Assembly: GCA_037074615.1 (NCBI GenBank)
Contig: CM073554.1
Span: 21,349,501 to 21,413,500 of the forward strand
DNA from: Leucaena leucocephala
Taxonomy: Eukaryota; Streptophyta; Magnoliopsida; Fabales; Fabaceae
Direction of reading: 5' to 3'
Length of the DNA: 64,000 nt
The notes below the pieces were generated by a model. The model was not told the origin of the DNA. It saw only the letters and a program-made list of their open reading frames with translations, and searched no databases. This document shows, in pieces, positions 31,243-43,379 of the stretch. The position numbers and the translations under genes are program-made. The number at the start of each line of letters is the position of its first letter. The first letter of the stretch is position 1.

Positions 31243-32916
31243 TTATGCCCCGGCGCAAACGACACAGTGTTGAGAGATGATTCTAGCCATCACACTTGCC
31301 TCTTGAATCTCTAATTCTCTGCTTCTCTTGTTCCAAAGGTGTATTGCATAAGTCTCTCCCTCATACAGCTCTTTGATCTTGTTCTCAACCCATCTTGATT
31401 CTGTCTCATTCTCGGGCTTATTGAAAAGCCTCCCAATTTTATACCAATTCACTGCATAGAATGCTCTTGGAGGCAAAATTGTGAGATTATATGCTGGTAT
31501 GTTTCCCAATCTCTCTATAACTCTTGACACCAAATAAGGCCCATTATGTCCCCACTTATTCCCATCAAAAGTTGCAGCAAATTCCTGCAAGAATTCCAAC
31601 AGAATTGGATGGTTCATGTCAAATATCATAATTGCGCCATTCAATCTGTTCCATTTCTTAGTGTTTGAGTCCACACTCTGTGCTCCAATCACATTCCTTA
31701 AACCTGAAAAATCCTTTAGTACTATGATGTCTGTGTCCATATAAACCCCTCCATATTTGTACAAGAATGCTAGTCTTATGAGGTTTGCAAGATTCTGGGA
31801 CAATGGGATGTGTCCTGGATCTTTGTTTCCACTGTTCATCTCTTGAAGCCATGCTTCAGCTGGTGTGTCCTTGAGCATGAAAGGCAAATCCGGTGTGACC
31901 GCAAGAACTTTGAATCCTCGATCCACGAGTGGTTTCAGAATTTTATCACCTCTTTTGGAGTCCATTGTTCTTGATACTATTAGCAGACATGCTTGAGGAT
32001 GGACCTGGTATTAGAATATATTAAATCCACATCGACTGACTAATCCAAAGACGAATTAAAAGTATATAACTTTGAGGTAAGTGACAAAATTAATACCCTT
32101 CTTATAGAGTTGTTATTAGTTTTAAATATTATATCTATTTTTTATATATATTAATTTTTTTTAAATTACCCTTAGTAAAAAAATTTTAATAATAATTAAA
32201 AGAGGGATGAAATTAAAGAAAATAATTAGATTATTTAAAAAAAACATATTATATTAATTAATTTAACTATTTTTTATAATGTAATCAAATACCTGAAAGA
32301 TTGTATCCATGGTGAGAAAATCTCTCTTGCTAAAGGACCGTGTTGGTGAAAGCCATATGATGTGAAACAGCAATGAGCAGTCATTGTTGAGGAAACTCAT
32401 GACCCTGCCATGAAACTGCTGTGATAAGCTGTTTGATTGAAGAATCTTCAGTTCTGGAAGTTGTCTTCTGAACCAGGTCATTCTCTCTTCCCTAGATACA
32501 TTTTCTGGGGGGATAAGAGGATCATCTTCATCTTCTTCTACAGCCTCTGTCTCTTGGTCTTCACCATTTTCTTTCTCAGATGGGTCATCAGATTGAGGTG
32601 AGGTTATTTCATCTGCAGATTGCTGAGAAGTCTCTATCTCTTCATTTTCTTGAGGAGAAAGCTGGAAAGCATCAACACTGTCGAGAATTGATGACTGATC
32701 AGTGAGTTCATCAGGTTGAGGTAACCTGAGTTCGTCTGCGGATTGTTGAGCAGTGAAATTCATGGTCTGCAGGATTGAAGAACTTGAGAAAATATTCTCT
32801 GCATAGACGAAGAAGAATATGAGAATAAATGAAAGGATATAGAAAACAGGGGACTTGGTCGTGCGGCTTTTAAGCCGATAATCAAGGAGTTTCTGAGAAA
32901 TTTTTTTAGCACCCAT
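31243..32916 (-). CDS. Alpha-1,4-glycosyltransferase-like protein 2, two exons
   Basis: Exon 1 (32916 to 32293) ends at TTTCAG before GTATTTG. The 288-bp intron (32292 to 32005) ends AATACCAG, and exon 2 (32004 to 31243) continues in phase. The product is 461 residues if the ATG at 32916 is used; it was chosen because MGAKKISQK aligns with the start of the cluster neighbours. The upstream open frame to 33108 is phenylalanine-rich and looks fortuitous. Features are a membrane anchor (FYILSFILIFFFVYA) and a long acidic stem with QQSADE repeated, then PLIPPENVSREERMTWF, FHIIWLSP, the DXD motif in GGVYMDTD (residues 298-300), NGPYLVSRVIERL and a C-terminal HCVVC. The intron is missing from the other intact cluster members at the same place. 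Predicted Golgi glycosyltransferase of unknown acceptor. Confidence 0.88.
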
Positions 32917-35433
32917 GATGTTCTTGAAGGAACAGAGAAATATGGAATGAATGAAAGTTGCAGGGGTGTTACAGAAGAAGAAGAAGAAGCTGTTTTTAAA
33001 GATTTTGTGGGGAGGCCCACTGCTACAAGTAAATCGATCTTGGATGATCATTTTTAGGAATGAACAAGGTCTTACGTAAATGCATTTACTCTGTTCATTT
33101 TCGTTCATGTTTCTTTCAGAGCAATTACGTAATGTTTAATGTACTTATTGAGACATAACAATCCTATCATTAAATTGAATCAAGAACAACGATGGACTCT
33201 TTCGTATATATACCGTTTATAAATTTCAGGGGATTTCCCTGTCAAAGATATTAAAGTTACTCACTTTTCTCATTTATGATCAAAATAGATGCGTAAAAAA
33301 CAATATGATTCTTTAAATAAAAAAAATGATTCAAAATATTTTGTTATTAAAAATATGTATGTATTTGGTTTTATTTATAGTATGTGTTCAAAAGTTTATA
33401 TTTTGATATATTTATATTTTTTTAAAATAATTATTTTTTATTTGTTAAATCCGCACATACATAGTATTTTTATCTTGTGTTTCTATAATTAATAAGTGTT
33501 AATATATTTTAATTAAAACAAAATCAAGGACTTCATATTTTTTTTTATAATTTTTTTTAAAAGGGATTGAGTTTACCTATAACCTAAGAGTAAGGTAAAG
33601 TTTGATAATTTGTTTTAAATAGAGATTAGTATATCAGGATCAGCCATCATGTACTGCTAAAAAACGTGAGTTCTGGTTCCTAGAAGTGGTTAGTTTAGCA
33701 GTGATATTTATTAAAACTTTTAACTTTTTCACTTGAAAGTAACACCTAATTTCGTCAATTTCAATTTTCTGCATTTTGTACTTAATAGGATATATCTATC
33801 ATCACAAACCTTTTATTGAATATTACTACAAATTAATGGGTTCGTACTTCAGATTTTTAATTCCTTTCCATATGCCATTAATTGCTCTTTGTTGGAGTAT
33901 AACAGTATTATACACTCTTCAGAGTTCCTATCCATAGCAAATTTAGATACTATACCATATATTTTTATTATTAAATTCTTCAATCAAAATAATATAAAGA
34001 TATTTTTTTTAACAATATGATATATTTTCAAGGTTTACAAAACGTAAAATTCATTACTAACTTCCTAAAATACGTATAAAAATATATAGATTAATTTCAA
34101 GCCTTATTTTCTACTACCTCCCTTCCTTTTTATATAAGTTCCAGTGAATTATTTTATTTAAGTTAATTAAGAGAGTTATTAAAAGTACTTATTTCTTGTA
34201 AAATTTCAAAATTACTCTAAATAAAATCATTAGTTAGCTAATTTTGGTTAATCAGTTAGTGAGAGTTATGATATATAAGAACCAAATGGATTATTTTGCA
34301 ACATATTATCTTGTGATTTTTTTAATATTTCAAATTTAAATTTTTAAATAATAACTAATTAATTAGGGTTAGGTATAGTAAAATTAACGTCTTTCACAAT
34401 GTAGTAAATTAAAATTAAAATTTTTATTAGAAGAGATGTCCTCATTTAATATTCGACAATATTTTAAATATAATTGTTATTTTAGCTTATACTTATTAAA
34501 AAAAAGTGACATAATAGATAATATTTTCTCATACATGTATAAAATGAAAACCTCTCACTTTCCGATGAAATACAACACAACCTTCTTCTTTTGGGTTAGT
34601 GTTTAAATGTCTATTATTCAATTTTTAACTTATAATATGATAATTTAGTAGAGATAATTATTAATAGAATAAATCGTCATCAGGTTTGGCTCATACTTAG
34701 AAACTTAAAGACTCTCTTTTGCCATATGTCATGTAGTCCTCAAATCTTATTTTACAGAATGTTTTGTTTGCATTTGGAGGATACTTTTTCTTTATTGGGA
34801 GACTTGTGTTTGGTTGGCCAATCCAAAAGTGCTTTTGGGTCATCCAGCCATCAAATATTCATAAATATTTATATACTAAATTATAATTTTAGATAATTTA
34901 AAATTATAATTTTAAATAAATTTATGAGATTAACTTCTAATTTTTAAATTAAAATATTTTTAAAATATTTTTCTCTATCATTTTATTCTATACATTTTTT
35001 AATAATTTACCTATAAAAGAGTCATTATAATAATAACTATTCAAACAATTATTTTTTTTATAATCACTTTTCATATAAAAACTATTTTTTAGAATCATTT
35101 CTCTTCTAAATACTATTTTCTAAAATTACTTTTAAATCACTTTTCTCCAAACTTAAACCAAAAGCTCTATATACATTGTTCTACAGCAGTTCATCAATGT
35201 CCAATTAATAGGTTTTATGTTTGAAGCTTGTCCTTTTGTATGTCAGTTTCTGTGATATGAAAATGAAAGGTGAAGCAAACGCTATGCACCGCCGGCTTCT
35301 CTATTATATTCCTTCTTCATATTTTATGCCCTTTCTGTTTTCATCATTACTTGTCTTCTTAATTAGATCCCCGTAGAGTTAAATTTGTATACCAGCATTA
35401 TTTACTCGGATCATCATAAATACATTTGTTAAC
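32917..35433. other. Intergenic DNA right of glycosyltransferase 2
   Basis: No gene. About 33,540-33,600 resembles part of the dispersed repeat at about 50,700. A stretch from about 34,120 (CTCCCTTCCTTTTTATATAAG) looks like the edge of a Stowaway-type MITE, but I could not find a matching right end. Confidence 0.55.
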
Positions 35434-36024
35434 ATGTTATCTGAGATTACTGAAGAAGCTGATTATGAAGATCAACCTAACTGGTTTATCAACGCACAAG
35501 TTCAAAAGGACAAGATTTGGAAGATTCTACAGAACCAGAAATCTCTGCATTCTTTGTCTTCTTCATCTTCGTTATCATCGTCATCAGCAACATCTTGTTC
35601 GTCGTCGTCATCGTCATCATCGTCGCTAAGAAACTTGTTGGAACTGATGAAAGCAGGAAGCACATCGCTGGGGAGATTGTTTGAAATGGAACATACAAGT
35701 TTGTCTACACATTTTGAGTGTTACAGTGGGTCGCCATTGATAAAACCTATTCCTCTGTGGGGTAGTGATTCAGAACATGAGTACGAGAATCCATGGGCGA
35801 TGATCAAGATTCAGATAGGGCACACGCAGTTTTATCAAAGTGATGATAGAGAAAGTAGTGGGTTAGCTTCGAGAGGTAGTGATTTTGGAAATGGTGGGTT
35901 CAAAACTAGGAAGCGAAGGTTGACCAGAAAGAAATCCTTTCGGAGATTATCAGGATTAGGTATTTGGATATGTGGAAGGTGCAGATTCAGATTCAGAATT
36001 AGGTTAGACGCTTTAAACTTTTGA
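35434..36024 (+). CDS. Serine-rich plant protein of unknown function
   Basis: A single-exon frame of 196 residues with ATG at 35434. After an N-terminal acidic stretch (EITEEADYEDQ) comes a tract of serines broken by a few other residues (about 41-64), coded largely by TCATCG-type repeats. The conserved-looking core follows: GSTSLGRLFEMEHTSLSTHF, then SPLIKPIPLWGSDSE and ENPWAMIKI, near residues 75-125. The C-terminus is very basic (KTRKRRLTRKKSFRR) and ends with a short cysteine/arginine segment. I think it belongs to a plant family of undescribed small proteins with the IPLWGSD block, but I cannot name it. The basic C-terminus could be a nuclear signal. The composition of the middle part is unlike a random frame, so I take it as a real gene. 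Confidence 0.65.
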   Translation: MLSEITEEADYEDQPNWFINAQVQKDKIWKILQNQKSLHSLSSSSSLSSSSATSCSSSSSSSSSLRNLLELMKAGSTSLGRLFEMEHTSLSTHFECYSGSPLIKPIPLWGSDSEHEYENPWAMIKIQIGHTQFYQSDDRESSGLASRGSDFGNGGFKTRKRRLTRKKSFRRLSGLGIWICGRCRFRFRIRLDALNF

Positions 36025-36418
36025 TTCATTGTGAAACTCAGAAGGAAACTTGCAACTTTTCTTTAGGCATTGAATTCTAAACAAAATTTTGTTTCTCTTA
36101 ATAAAATTTTTTAATACACACGCTTTGATTCGAATCGATGGCATTATGTTTAAAGACTCAACCAATAAGATGTTTTTTTTTGTACAACTAACTAATTTAC
36201 ATATATTTAAAAACTTTTGTTAAATTGAACCCAAAAAAATAGTTAAATTAATTATTATGATAAATATGTATTATTTTTTTAAAGAATACTCTTTAATTAT
36301 TATCCAATTAATAAAAACCCATTAATATATATATAGATAGTTTAAGAAAAAAATATAAAATTCTGGAGGTACAATGAATTGGCACATCTTAAAGAATAAA
36401 AATAAACCTCCAAACTAA
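36025..36418. other. Spacer between serine-rich gene and MITE
   Basis: AT-rich 3' flank; no gene seen. Confidence 0.5.
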
Positions 36419-36794
36419 GGTATGTTAGGTACAATGGAAGAAAGAGTAGAATTTTTTATTTTATTTGTTTAGTACAAGAGAATATAGAAGTTATTTCTAT
36501 TTATACTTCTAATATTTTGGGTCATTTTAATTCTATTAAAAAAATTAAAAAATAATATGATAGAAGTAGAAGTGAAATATTTTAGATTATTTTATTCTAA
36601 ATTATAAAATTTTTGGGCAACTTATTTTAATATTTTTCAAGTTATAAAAAAATAATTTGGATCATTTTAGAATAAGTTATAAAAAAAATAATCAATTATA
36701 TACTCATTTTTATTATATAAAATAAATTTTTAAAATCTATTTCTATTTCTATTTTTACTCCATAAAAAGCTCTTGAATTATACAAAACGTACCC
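36419..36794. mobile_element. Tourist-like (PIF/Harbinger-type) MITE
   Basis: 376 bp, AT-rich, no coding capacity. The left end reads GGTATGTTAGGTACAATG and the right end, read in reverse, GGGTACGTTTTGTATAATTC. TAA flanks both ends (36416-36418 and 36795-36797), the 3-bp duplication typical of PIF/Harbinger MITEs. A diverged relative lies near 1811-2190. Confidence 0.65.
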
Positions 36795-37054
36795 TAAGTC
36801 TTATATATAAGATTATATAATTACATTGGGCAGGGAAAGAAGAAAACCATCTCACAACAACCGGGAAAAAAAAATACAATAAAGTCATAACTAACACATG
36901 AAGATAAACATCAAATAATTTGTGGGAAAATGCAAGAGGAGTATTTACATAACAATAAAATATACTAGAATTAATTAGTGAAGAAAAGGTTATAACTCAT
37001 AAATGAACAATATTTCAAGAAAAGTGAGGAGATATTAGTAATTTGAGGAGGCTT

Positions 37055-38287
37055 ACCTCTTCAATTGTGAAATTCCAACTTTGCTTGTTCCACAAATGAA
37101 TCCCATAAGTGTCTCCACTTTTGAATTCATCCAATTTAGCTTCAATCCATTTTCGCTTCCTCCTCATTCCTTGGCTTCTTAAACAATTTTTCAACCTGCT
37201 TCCAATCCACTGGATAAAACGACGTCGGAGGCAAAACTCTGAAATTCAACCTTTCTTTCTCTTTAACCCTCTCAACCACCCTTGAAATCATGTAAGGACC
37301 ATTATGCACCCATTTATTCCCATTAAAACTTGCTTCGAACTCTTCAATGAATCGAAACAGAAGCGGGCGATTCTTGTCAAAAACAAGAACCGCATTATTC
37401 AGTCTCGTCCAGTTCTTGGAAACAGGACCTATGCTTTGTGTAGCATTGGAATTTCTCAACCCATGAAACGATTTAAGGACGATGAAATCTGTCTAAGTAG
37501 ATTCCTCCGTAGTTGTACAGAATCACAAGTCTCATGAGATTCGATAGATTCTGTGGCAGAGGAATCTTACCTGGGTCCTCTCAGATCATCAAGCCATTTT
37601 TTTGCTGGTGTCTTATGAAACAAATTCGGCAAATATGGTGTCACAGCTTCAACTTTGAAACCACGATCAATCAAAGGTTTTAAAATCGTCTTCCCTTGTC
37701 TTGAATCCAAACTTGTTGATACGATGATCAAACACGCTTGAGGATGAACCTTGAAAAGAATTTCTAAGGATAACAATTCCCTGCTTCCAAACAACCTCGC
37801 TGGGGATATCCAAGTCATGAAGAACTGAGATTCGCATTCATTATTGTTCGAGAGTCCCATAACTCTACTGTGAAACTGACGAGTGAGGTTGTTGGATTCG
37901 AAAAATCTTTAACTCGTGAAGGTTCGTTCAAAACCAGCTGATCCATTGGTATTTTGTTGTGAAATTCAATGGCAGCACTGGAGTCTTCTGATCCTCATCG
38001 TCGTCTTGTTGCATGGGAAGTAGTGTTTTCATTGTTTCTTTTGTGGTTATGATGGGATTCTGCAAATCCATTAACAAAAGACGTAGGAAATAACGATCAT
38101 GGTTCGTTGTTTGGTACTTATGGACACACAAAATTATTAGAAAAGCAAAGAAAGAGATTATGGAGAAGATGGAGAAACTAGCTCGTCCATGATTTTTCTT
38201 TGTTTTGGTGTAGCGTCCAATGGTGTGATCAAGATTTGAATCTGCTAAAAAAGATTTGATTTTTTTTAACCGAAAGAAAGATTTCAT
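37055..38287 (-). pseudogene. Alpha-1,4-glycosyltransferase-like pseudogene (copy 3)
   Basis: Minus-strand relative closest to the intact gene at 41199-42455, with PVLPLNFTTKYQWISWF, FFMTWISPARLFG, HPQACLIIVSTSLDS and NGPYMISRVVERV. Five lesions are visible. A TGA at 37928-37930 stands where an arginine or lysine codon is expected. An extra base lies near 37,903. There is a small length change near 37,570 before the DPG block. A 2-bp deletion near 37,490 destroys the DXD motif, where the intact gene has YLDTDF. An extra base near 37,150 shifts the C-terminal WNK region. The N-terminal membrane segment (SIFSIISFFAFLIILCV) is still readable. The last exon-like part lacks the usual C-terminal cysteine block. 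Confidence 0.9.
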
Positions 38288-38984
38288 TAGAGAGAAGTAC
38301 GTACGTATCGAAATTCTCGTGAGGAGTGTGGGAAGATTATAATGGAGAAGATGGCTCCGAAGAGTCCGGTTCGGAGATGGATTAATTATCGGTTTATTAT
38401 TTTTAAAGGATATGTGATTTGATTATCCCTTTTGCGTTACGTTTGAAATCAAATCAGATATATTTTAAGTAATTTAAGATTTAATATTTACATAAAAATT
38501 ATTTTTAATTATAATTATCATTCCCTCAGATAAGACTGGACAGTTTTTTTTTTATTAAATTACAAATCTCTATCTCTGTACGTAAGGTATAGGAACTAAT
38601 GATTTTTTTCTATGTTAATTTATCTTTGTTTTTACAATTTTAAATGCCTAATTTGTATTTTGTGTGTTTATGTTTCTATACAACTCAATTTTAAATAGGA
38701 GTAACTTTTTTTAATATAGTTCCCTACTTCTCTTTTTCCTGTTATTATAAGCTTCAAACTTCAAACTAGTAAGTTTAAATGGTATCAAAGATATAATAGA
38801 TATCTTAACAATTCACATCAAAATATCCTCTCTCTTTTTATCTAATCATCCTATATCTAGAAATCCTATTAAATTAAAACTAATTTGATTTAAGATGGAC
38901 ATAATCACAATGACAAGAAAACTCTTCCAAAAGATTTTAATGTATCAAAGCCTCAAACTAAAAATTATTGGGCAAGATGTATTA

Positions 38985-39300
38985 CTGTACCCTATCATAA
39001 GTACCCATCGTCCGTGGGTTTAACTGATAAAAGGGTAAGACATGTGACTATTTAGAGTGTGTTCGATTCATAGGGAGTACCATTTTGTTGTAGTTCCAGT
39101 GGTGATGTTTGGAGAGACATCCTAACTCTTGGGTGTCTAGATTTACCCTTTAGAGTAATAGACGGCTAGCCCTACCCAACATTGATATCGTCTAGGAGGA
39201 AGAGAGACTTTATCCTACCCTTTGATCGTGGGTAAATTTAACCCATTTTCTAAAAATTCTTATAAAAAAAATACCTTATCACAATTGGAACCCATCCTCG
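38985..39300. repeat. Dispersed repeat, copy 1
   Basis: Aligns in inverted orientation with about 50,550-50,930. Shared text includes CTATTTAGA, a TACCATTTTGTTGTAGTTCCA-like stretch, TAACTCTTGGGTG, GATATCGTCTAGGA and GGGTAAATTTAA. Fragments resembling it occur near 1460, 13,375 and 33,560. I see no coding capacity and cannot assign it to a class. Confidence 0.55.
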
Positions 39301-39813
39301 TCAAAATATAATATCAACGGTTTAAATTTAAAATTTTTAATTTTTTTTAAAAAAATAATTTTTTAAAAAATATTTAAAATTAAGATTCTATAGTCATTAA
39401 AATAAATTTTAAAAAAATAAATTAGATTGTAAATTCATGCCTCCGAAGTGATGAGTCATGCACTCATATAATTACTTCATTTTTGGCATTTTCCATAGGG
39501 TCTAAGCAATCAAATCACATACACTAATATGTTCTTTGACTAATCAACGAGTTTATATTTGTTTTGTATAATGATTAACTAATAATGTCGACATAAATTA
39601 ATATAGGTTTTGCTAACTTTTGCAGAATTTGACCATATCAGATTTGTGCTTGACATTAAGAATACCAAATTACTAATGATAATTAAGGATTACCAACTCT
39701 TTGCAAAGAAACTATTGAATAAATCAAAATAGAGTAGTTCTTAATTAATTCCACGCCCAACAATTCTAGAGGGTGTTTATAATATATATATATATATATA
39801 TACACATACTAAT

Positions 39814-39990
39814 GGGGGTTGGTCTAAGTGATAAGCGGTTCAGTATCGCTTAAACGATGTCTCGAGTTTGAACTTTAGCATATGCAGAAAATCCCTATTG
39901 GGAGATTCACCCACCATAATCAAATGTGCGATGCGGGTCAGATTCAGATATAGTTGAGATAAAACTCTGATAAATTAGATGGACTAAAAA
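39814..39990 (+). mobile_element. tRNA-derived SINE
   Basis: Begins with a pol III A box (TGGTCTAAGTG, 39820-39830) and a B-box-like AGTTTGAACTT (39865-39875), about 34 bp apart. This is followed by a body with AAATCCCTATTGGGAGA and TGTGCGATGCGGGTCA, and ends near ATGGACTAAAAA. Flanking DNA is TA-rich, so I could not define a target duplication. The layout is that of plant tRNA-related SINEs. Confidence 0.7.
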
Positions 39991-40837
39991 TATATATATA
40001 TTATATGTTTAATATAATATTATTGATGACTGAGGCATCACATCTAATATACGAATAATGTAGAAATGTGATGCGTGCATGATGAGTTTAACAATGACAT
40101 TAGTATTTAATTAAAGCAATCTATAAATTAGGTTTATCCAATATTTTTATGTGTATCACCGTACCACAATGTACATATCGTATACCATATAATTCTCTGT
40201 GGAAGCGTTCGACAACAAAACCATTATTATAAACGAAACAAGGCAACATACTCAATTTCTTTTTTATTAAATTAATATTTATATAATCGTCATCTTAAAA
40301 TATATGAACCCCCCACTTGATGATGAGGAGTTTAAACTTGTTTTCATTTTCATTTCGCCTTTTTCGCATTTATTCATAATTATTATTATTATCCTTACGT
40401 TCTCATTTTATTTTCAAATAATCAAAAACATTAATTAATTAGCCGAAACTGATGATTATACATGAACTGAAACTTTTAATTTTTAAAAAGGAATAAAACA
40501 CTTTAATGTGTGCAATAATCACTCAAAATTATATTCGAATCATGAAATAAATTCACAGTTAAACTAAAAAGTATATTTTCCTAAGACAATTTTCACTCTT
40601 AGTGACTTAATTGCATTATGTGACCAGAAGCTTCGTTCAATGATAAATAAAAATAAACTAGCACTCTGATAACTGACAGAAAAATCATACCCAAAGTTTT
40701 TTCTCCCCCAAATAAATGACATATGAATCTGCTCTTTTTATCATTAAAACCAGACATTGTTATCGTTTAGTGATTAATATCATGTTCTGTTCTACGATAT
40801 TTAAAAAAAAAATTAAGTAAAACAAGTAGAACGTAGG

Positions 40838-40841
<4 letters not shown>

Positions 40842-40875
<34 letters not shown>
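40842..40875. repeat. (TA)n microsatellite
   Basis: About 34 alternating A/T, about 320 bp before the glycosyltransferase gene at 41199. Confidence 0.95.
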
Positions 40876-40877
<2 letters not shown>

Positions 40878-41198
40878 CAATTATCAATTTAGAAGATAAG
40901 GATAAATTAAACTGAATAAAATTTAAATTTAAAATTTATCTCAATCAAATTTAAGATAGAATTAGAATGATAAATCTTCATTTTAGAAACAAAAATAACA
41001 ATATATAAATAAATAAGGCTAATTAGAAGGTAGCTGCAAGCCGTGTTCATCCATACTTGCCATTGATGGCGGCTGGCTTTACCTGACCAGCACCACAGTT
41101 TCTTCAAAACTTGATTGACAGATTCATTACTAATTCATTCTTCCTTCATATTATCTTCTTCATAGTCACAATTTCTCTGTCTCATCATCATCCATCGA

Positions 41199-42455
41199 AT
41201 GTTCTGTACGATGTTTGATCACAGGATTCTTAAACGTGGCAGACTCTGTATCATGCTCTTCTTCATCGCTTTCTCTGCAATTATTTTTCTTCTCTGCGAG
41301 GATACAACAATCCCTCGTCGTTCCTTAAATTATGAAGCTCCTGAGAAGTTTCAGTTACGACTGCAGAAACCCAGAATTCAGAAAGCAATACAGTCAACGC
41401 TTCCCCACATACCCGTTGAAGAAGAAGAAGATGATCATAGAGGAAACCAGAAGCCTCTGGTTCCTCCATTGAATGTCACAGAAAAAGAAAGGATCGCTTG
41501 GTTCAAGAAAAATTTTCACGAGTATAAGATTTTTAAATCAACCAATTTAAGCCGTCGGTTTCATGCTAGAGTTTTGGGACTGTTCCGCCATGAATGTGAA
41601 GCTCAGTTCTTCATGACTTGGATTTCCCCTGCAAACCGGTTTGGAAACAGAGAACTGTTATCCCTAGAATCTCTGTTCAAGGCTCATCCTCAGGCATGCT
41701 TAGTGATCATATCAAGAACTTTAGATTCCAAACAAGGGTATAAGATTCTGAAGCCTCTGACCGAACGTGGCTTCAAAGTTGAAGCTGTGACACCAAATCT
41801 GCCATTTTTGTTTCAGAGAACTCCAGCAGAAGCATGGCTTAATGATCTGATAAAAGGGAAGAAGGACCCAGGTGAGATTCCTCTGCCTCAGAATCTATCA
41901 AACCTAATAAGACTTGTGGTTCTATACAAATACGGAGGAATCTATCTAGACACAGATTTCATAATCCTTAAACCCTTCAAAGGATTAAGGAATTGCATCG
42001 GAGCACAGAGCACAGACTCTGTTTCAAAACACTGGACTAGATTGAACAACGCAGTTCTTGTGTTTGATAAGAATCACCCACTTTTGTTAAGATTCATAGA
42101 AGAATTTGCGTTGAATTTTAATGGCAACAAGTGGGGATATAACGGTCCATATTTAGTGTCAAGGGTAGTTGAGAGAGTGAAAGAAGAAGATGGTTTAAAG
42201 TTGACGGTGTTGCCTCCAATGGCATTTTATCCTGTGGACTGGATCAGAATAGGCGGATGGTTTCAGAAGCCGAAGAACAGGGATGAATCAAGATGGGTCA
42301 AAGCTAAGTTGACTCAGCTCAGAGGACAAACTTATGGTGTTCATCTGTGGAATAAATGGAGTGGCAAATTGTCAATTGAAGAAGGAAGTCTTATGGAAAA
42401 ACTTGTATCAAAGCATTGTCTATTTTGCAATAATGTCTATAGTTCTTATCTATGA
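41199..42455 (+). CDS. Alpha-1,4-glycosyltransferase-like protein 4
   Basis: Intronless, 418 residues, intact. Layout: short N-terminus, membrane anchor (about 17-33, CIMLFFIAFSAIIFLLC), acidic stem (VEEEEDD near 73-79), then PLVPPLNVTEKERIAWF, FFMTWISPANRFG, the DPGEIPLPQNLSNLIRLVV block, the DXD motif in GGIYLDTD (251-253), NGPYLVSRVVERV, FYPVDW, VHLWNKWSG and a closing CLFC. A type II Golgi glycosyltransferase of the Gb3-synthase-like family is expected; the acceptor is unknown. It lies next to the CBM20 gene and then a CPL2 gene, as I recall for At5g01250-At5g01270. Its nearest relative in the window is the inverted pseudogene at 37055-38287. The ATG at 41199 opens the frame; another at residue 5 is possible. 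Confidence 0.92.
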   Translation: MFCTMFDHRILKRGRLCIMLFFIAFSAIIFLLCEDTTIPRRSLNYEAPEKFQLRLQKPRIQKAIQSTLPHIPVEEEEDDHRGNQKPLVPPLNVTEKERIAWFKKNFHEYKIFKSTNLSRRFHARVLGLFRHECEAQFFMTWISPANRFGNRELLSLESLFKAHPQACLVIISRTLDSKQGYKILKPLTERGFKVEAVTPNLPFLFQRTPAEAWLNDLIKGKKDPGEIPLPQNLSNLIRLVVLYKYGGIYLDTDFIILKPFKGLRNCIGAQSTDSVSKHWTRLNNAVLVFDKNHPLLLRFIEEFALNFNGNKWGYNGPYLVSRVVERVKEEDGLKLTVLPPMAFYPVDWIRIGGWFQKPKNRDESRWVKAKLTQLRGQTYGVHLWNKWSGKLSIEEGSLMEKLVSKHCLFCNNVYSSYL

Positions 42456-43379
42456 TTTTTTTGGTGAACTCAACAGGTTGGTTTTCTTAATAGGGTATGT
42501 AAATGTTAATTGGTACATGATTCTTGTTTCCCTGTACTGGAAAGATTTTACAAGAGAGAAGAAAACTAAGCCCACACAGCCTACTAACTTGTTAATCTAA
42601 ATACACTTATCTTCATTCCATTCCTTCTTCTGTTGTTTTTTATATAAACTATTGTAAAGTTGTAGCTTTTTTAAAGAATTTTTTTAATATTCATACGAAT
42701 TTAAATTTAAGATATCATATTTAAATAGTTAAAGACTCTTCTATTAAAATTAATATCTATTGCTTTTTTTAGTTTTTAGTAAAAATTCTTTCATGTGTAC
42801 TATAGATACTTTGAGTTAATTAGAAATATGTCCAAAGTACATTCCATGGGGATATTTATTTTGCTTTTAAAAATAATAATATTTAAAAATATAATGTGCT
42901 TATATAGGTTTAAAAAATATTATTTCACTAAATAGCAAAACGATTTGATTTGATTTTATATTGATGTTATATATAAATAAATAGTGAAAGATGATTTTGG
43001 TTTTATAAATTTATATTATATTCATTTTGATCTATATCATTTGATTTTTTTAAAAAAAAAAAAAGAGAAAAGAATCCAGTATCAGTTTCCAAATAAGGAG
43101 GCTCAAGAAGTCATCAATTTCTCACGTCCCTATTATTATAATTGATTATTAATTTATTATTAAAGAAAAAGAAGTTGATGGTTTGATGTCTATTTTATAT
43201 TTTAAAAGGGGTAAAGTCATTTTTAATAGACTTTTATTAAAAAAAACAATATAAGAGTGTGGATAAAACCAACCTTAAATATAATTCACTGTTATGTTAT
43301 TAAATAGGAAAATTCAACAAAAATGGATTTGCAATTCTTATTAAATTTTGTTCATGCTTAATTTAATTATTTTTTCTCA
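42456..43379. other. Spacer between glycosyltransferase 4 and the decayed CBM20 duplicate
   Basis: AT-rich, no gene. A stretch near 42,690-42,790 resembles about 49,060-49,170 (both contain TTTAAATTTAAGAT-like text followed by a CTATT-AATATCTATTG-like end), an old dispersed repeat. Confidence 0.5.

Larger units (their letters stand above)
38288..41198. other. Intergenic DNA with dispersed repeats between the glycosyltransferase pseudogene and gene 4
   Basis: No gene. It contains the repeat copy at about 38,985-39,300, a second motif at about 39,490-39,565 that recurs near 44,110, a SINE at about 39,814-39,990 and a TA microsatellite at 40842-40875. Confidence 0.6.

Noticed and set aside
34120..34330. 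Possible Stowaway MITE
   Set aside because: One edge resembles the Stowaway terminus, but I found no matching inverted end or TA duplication.
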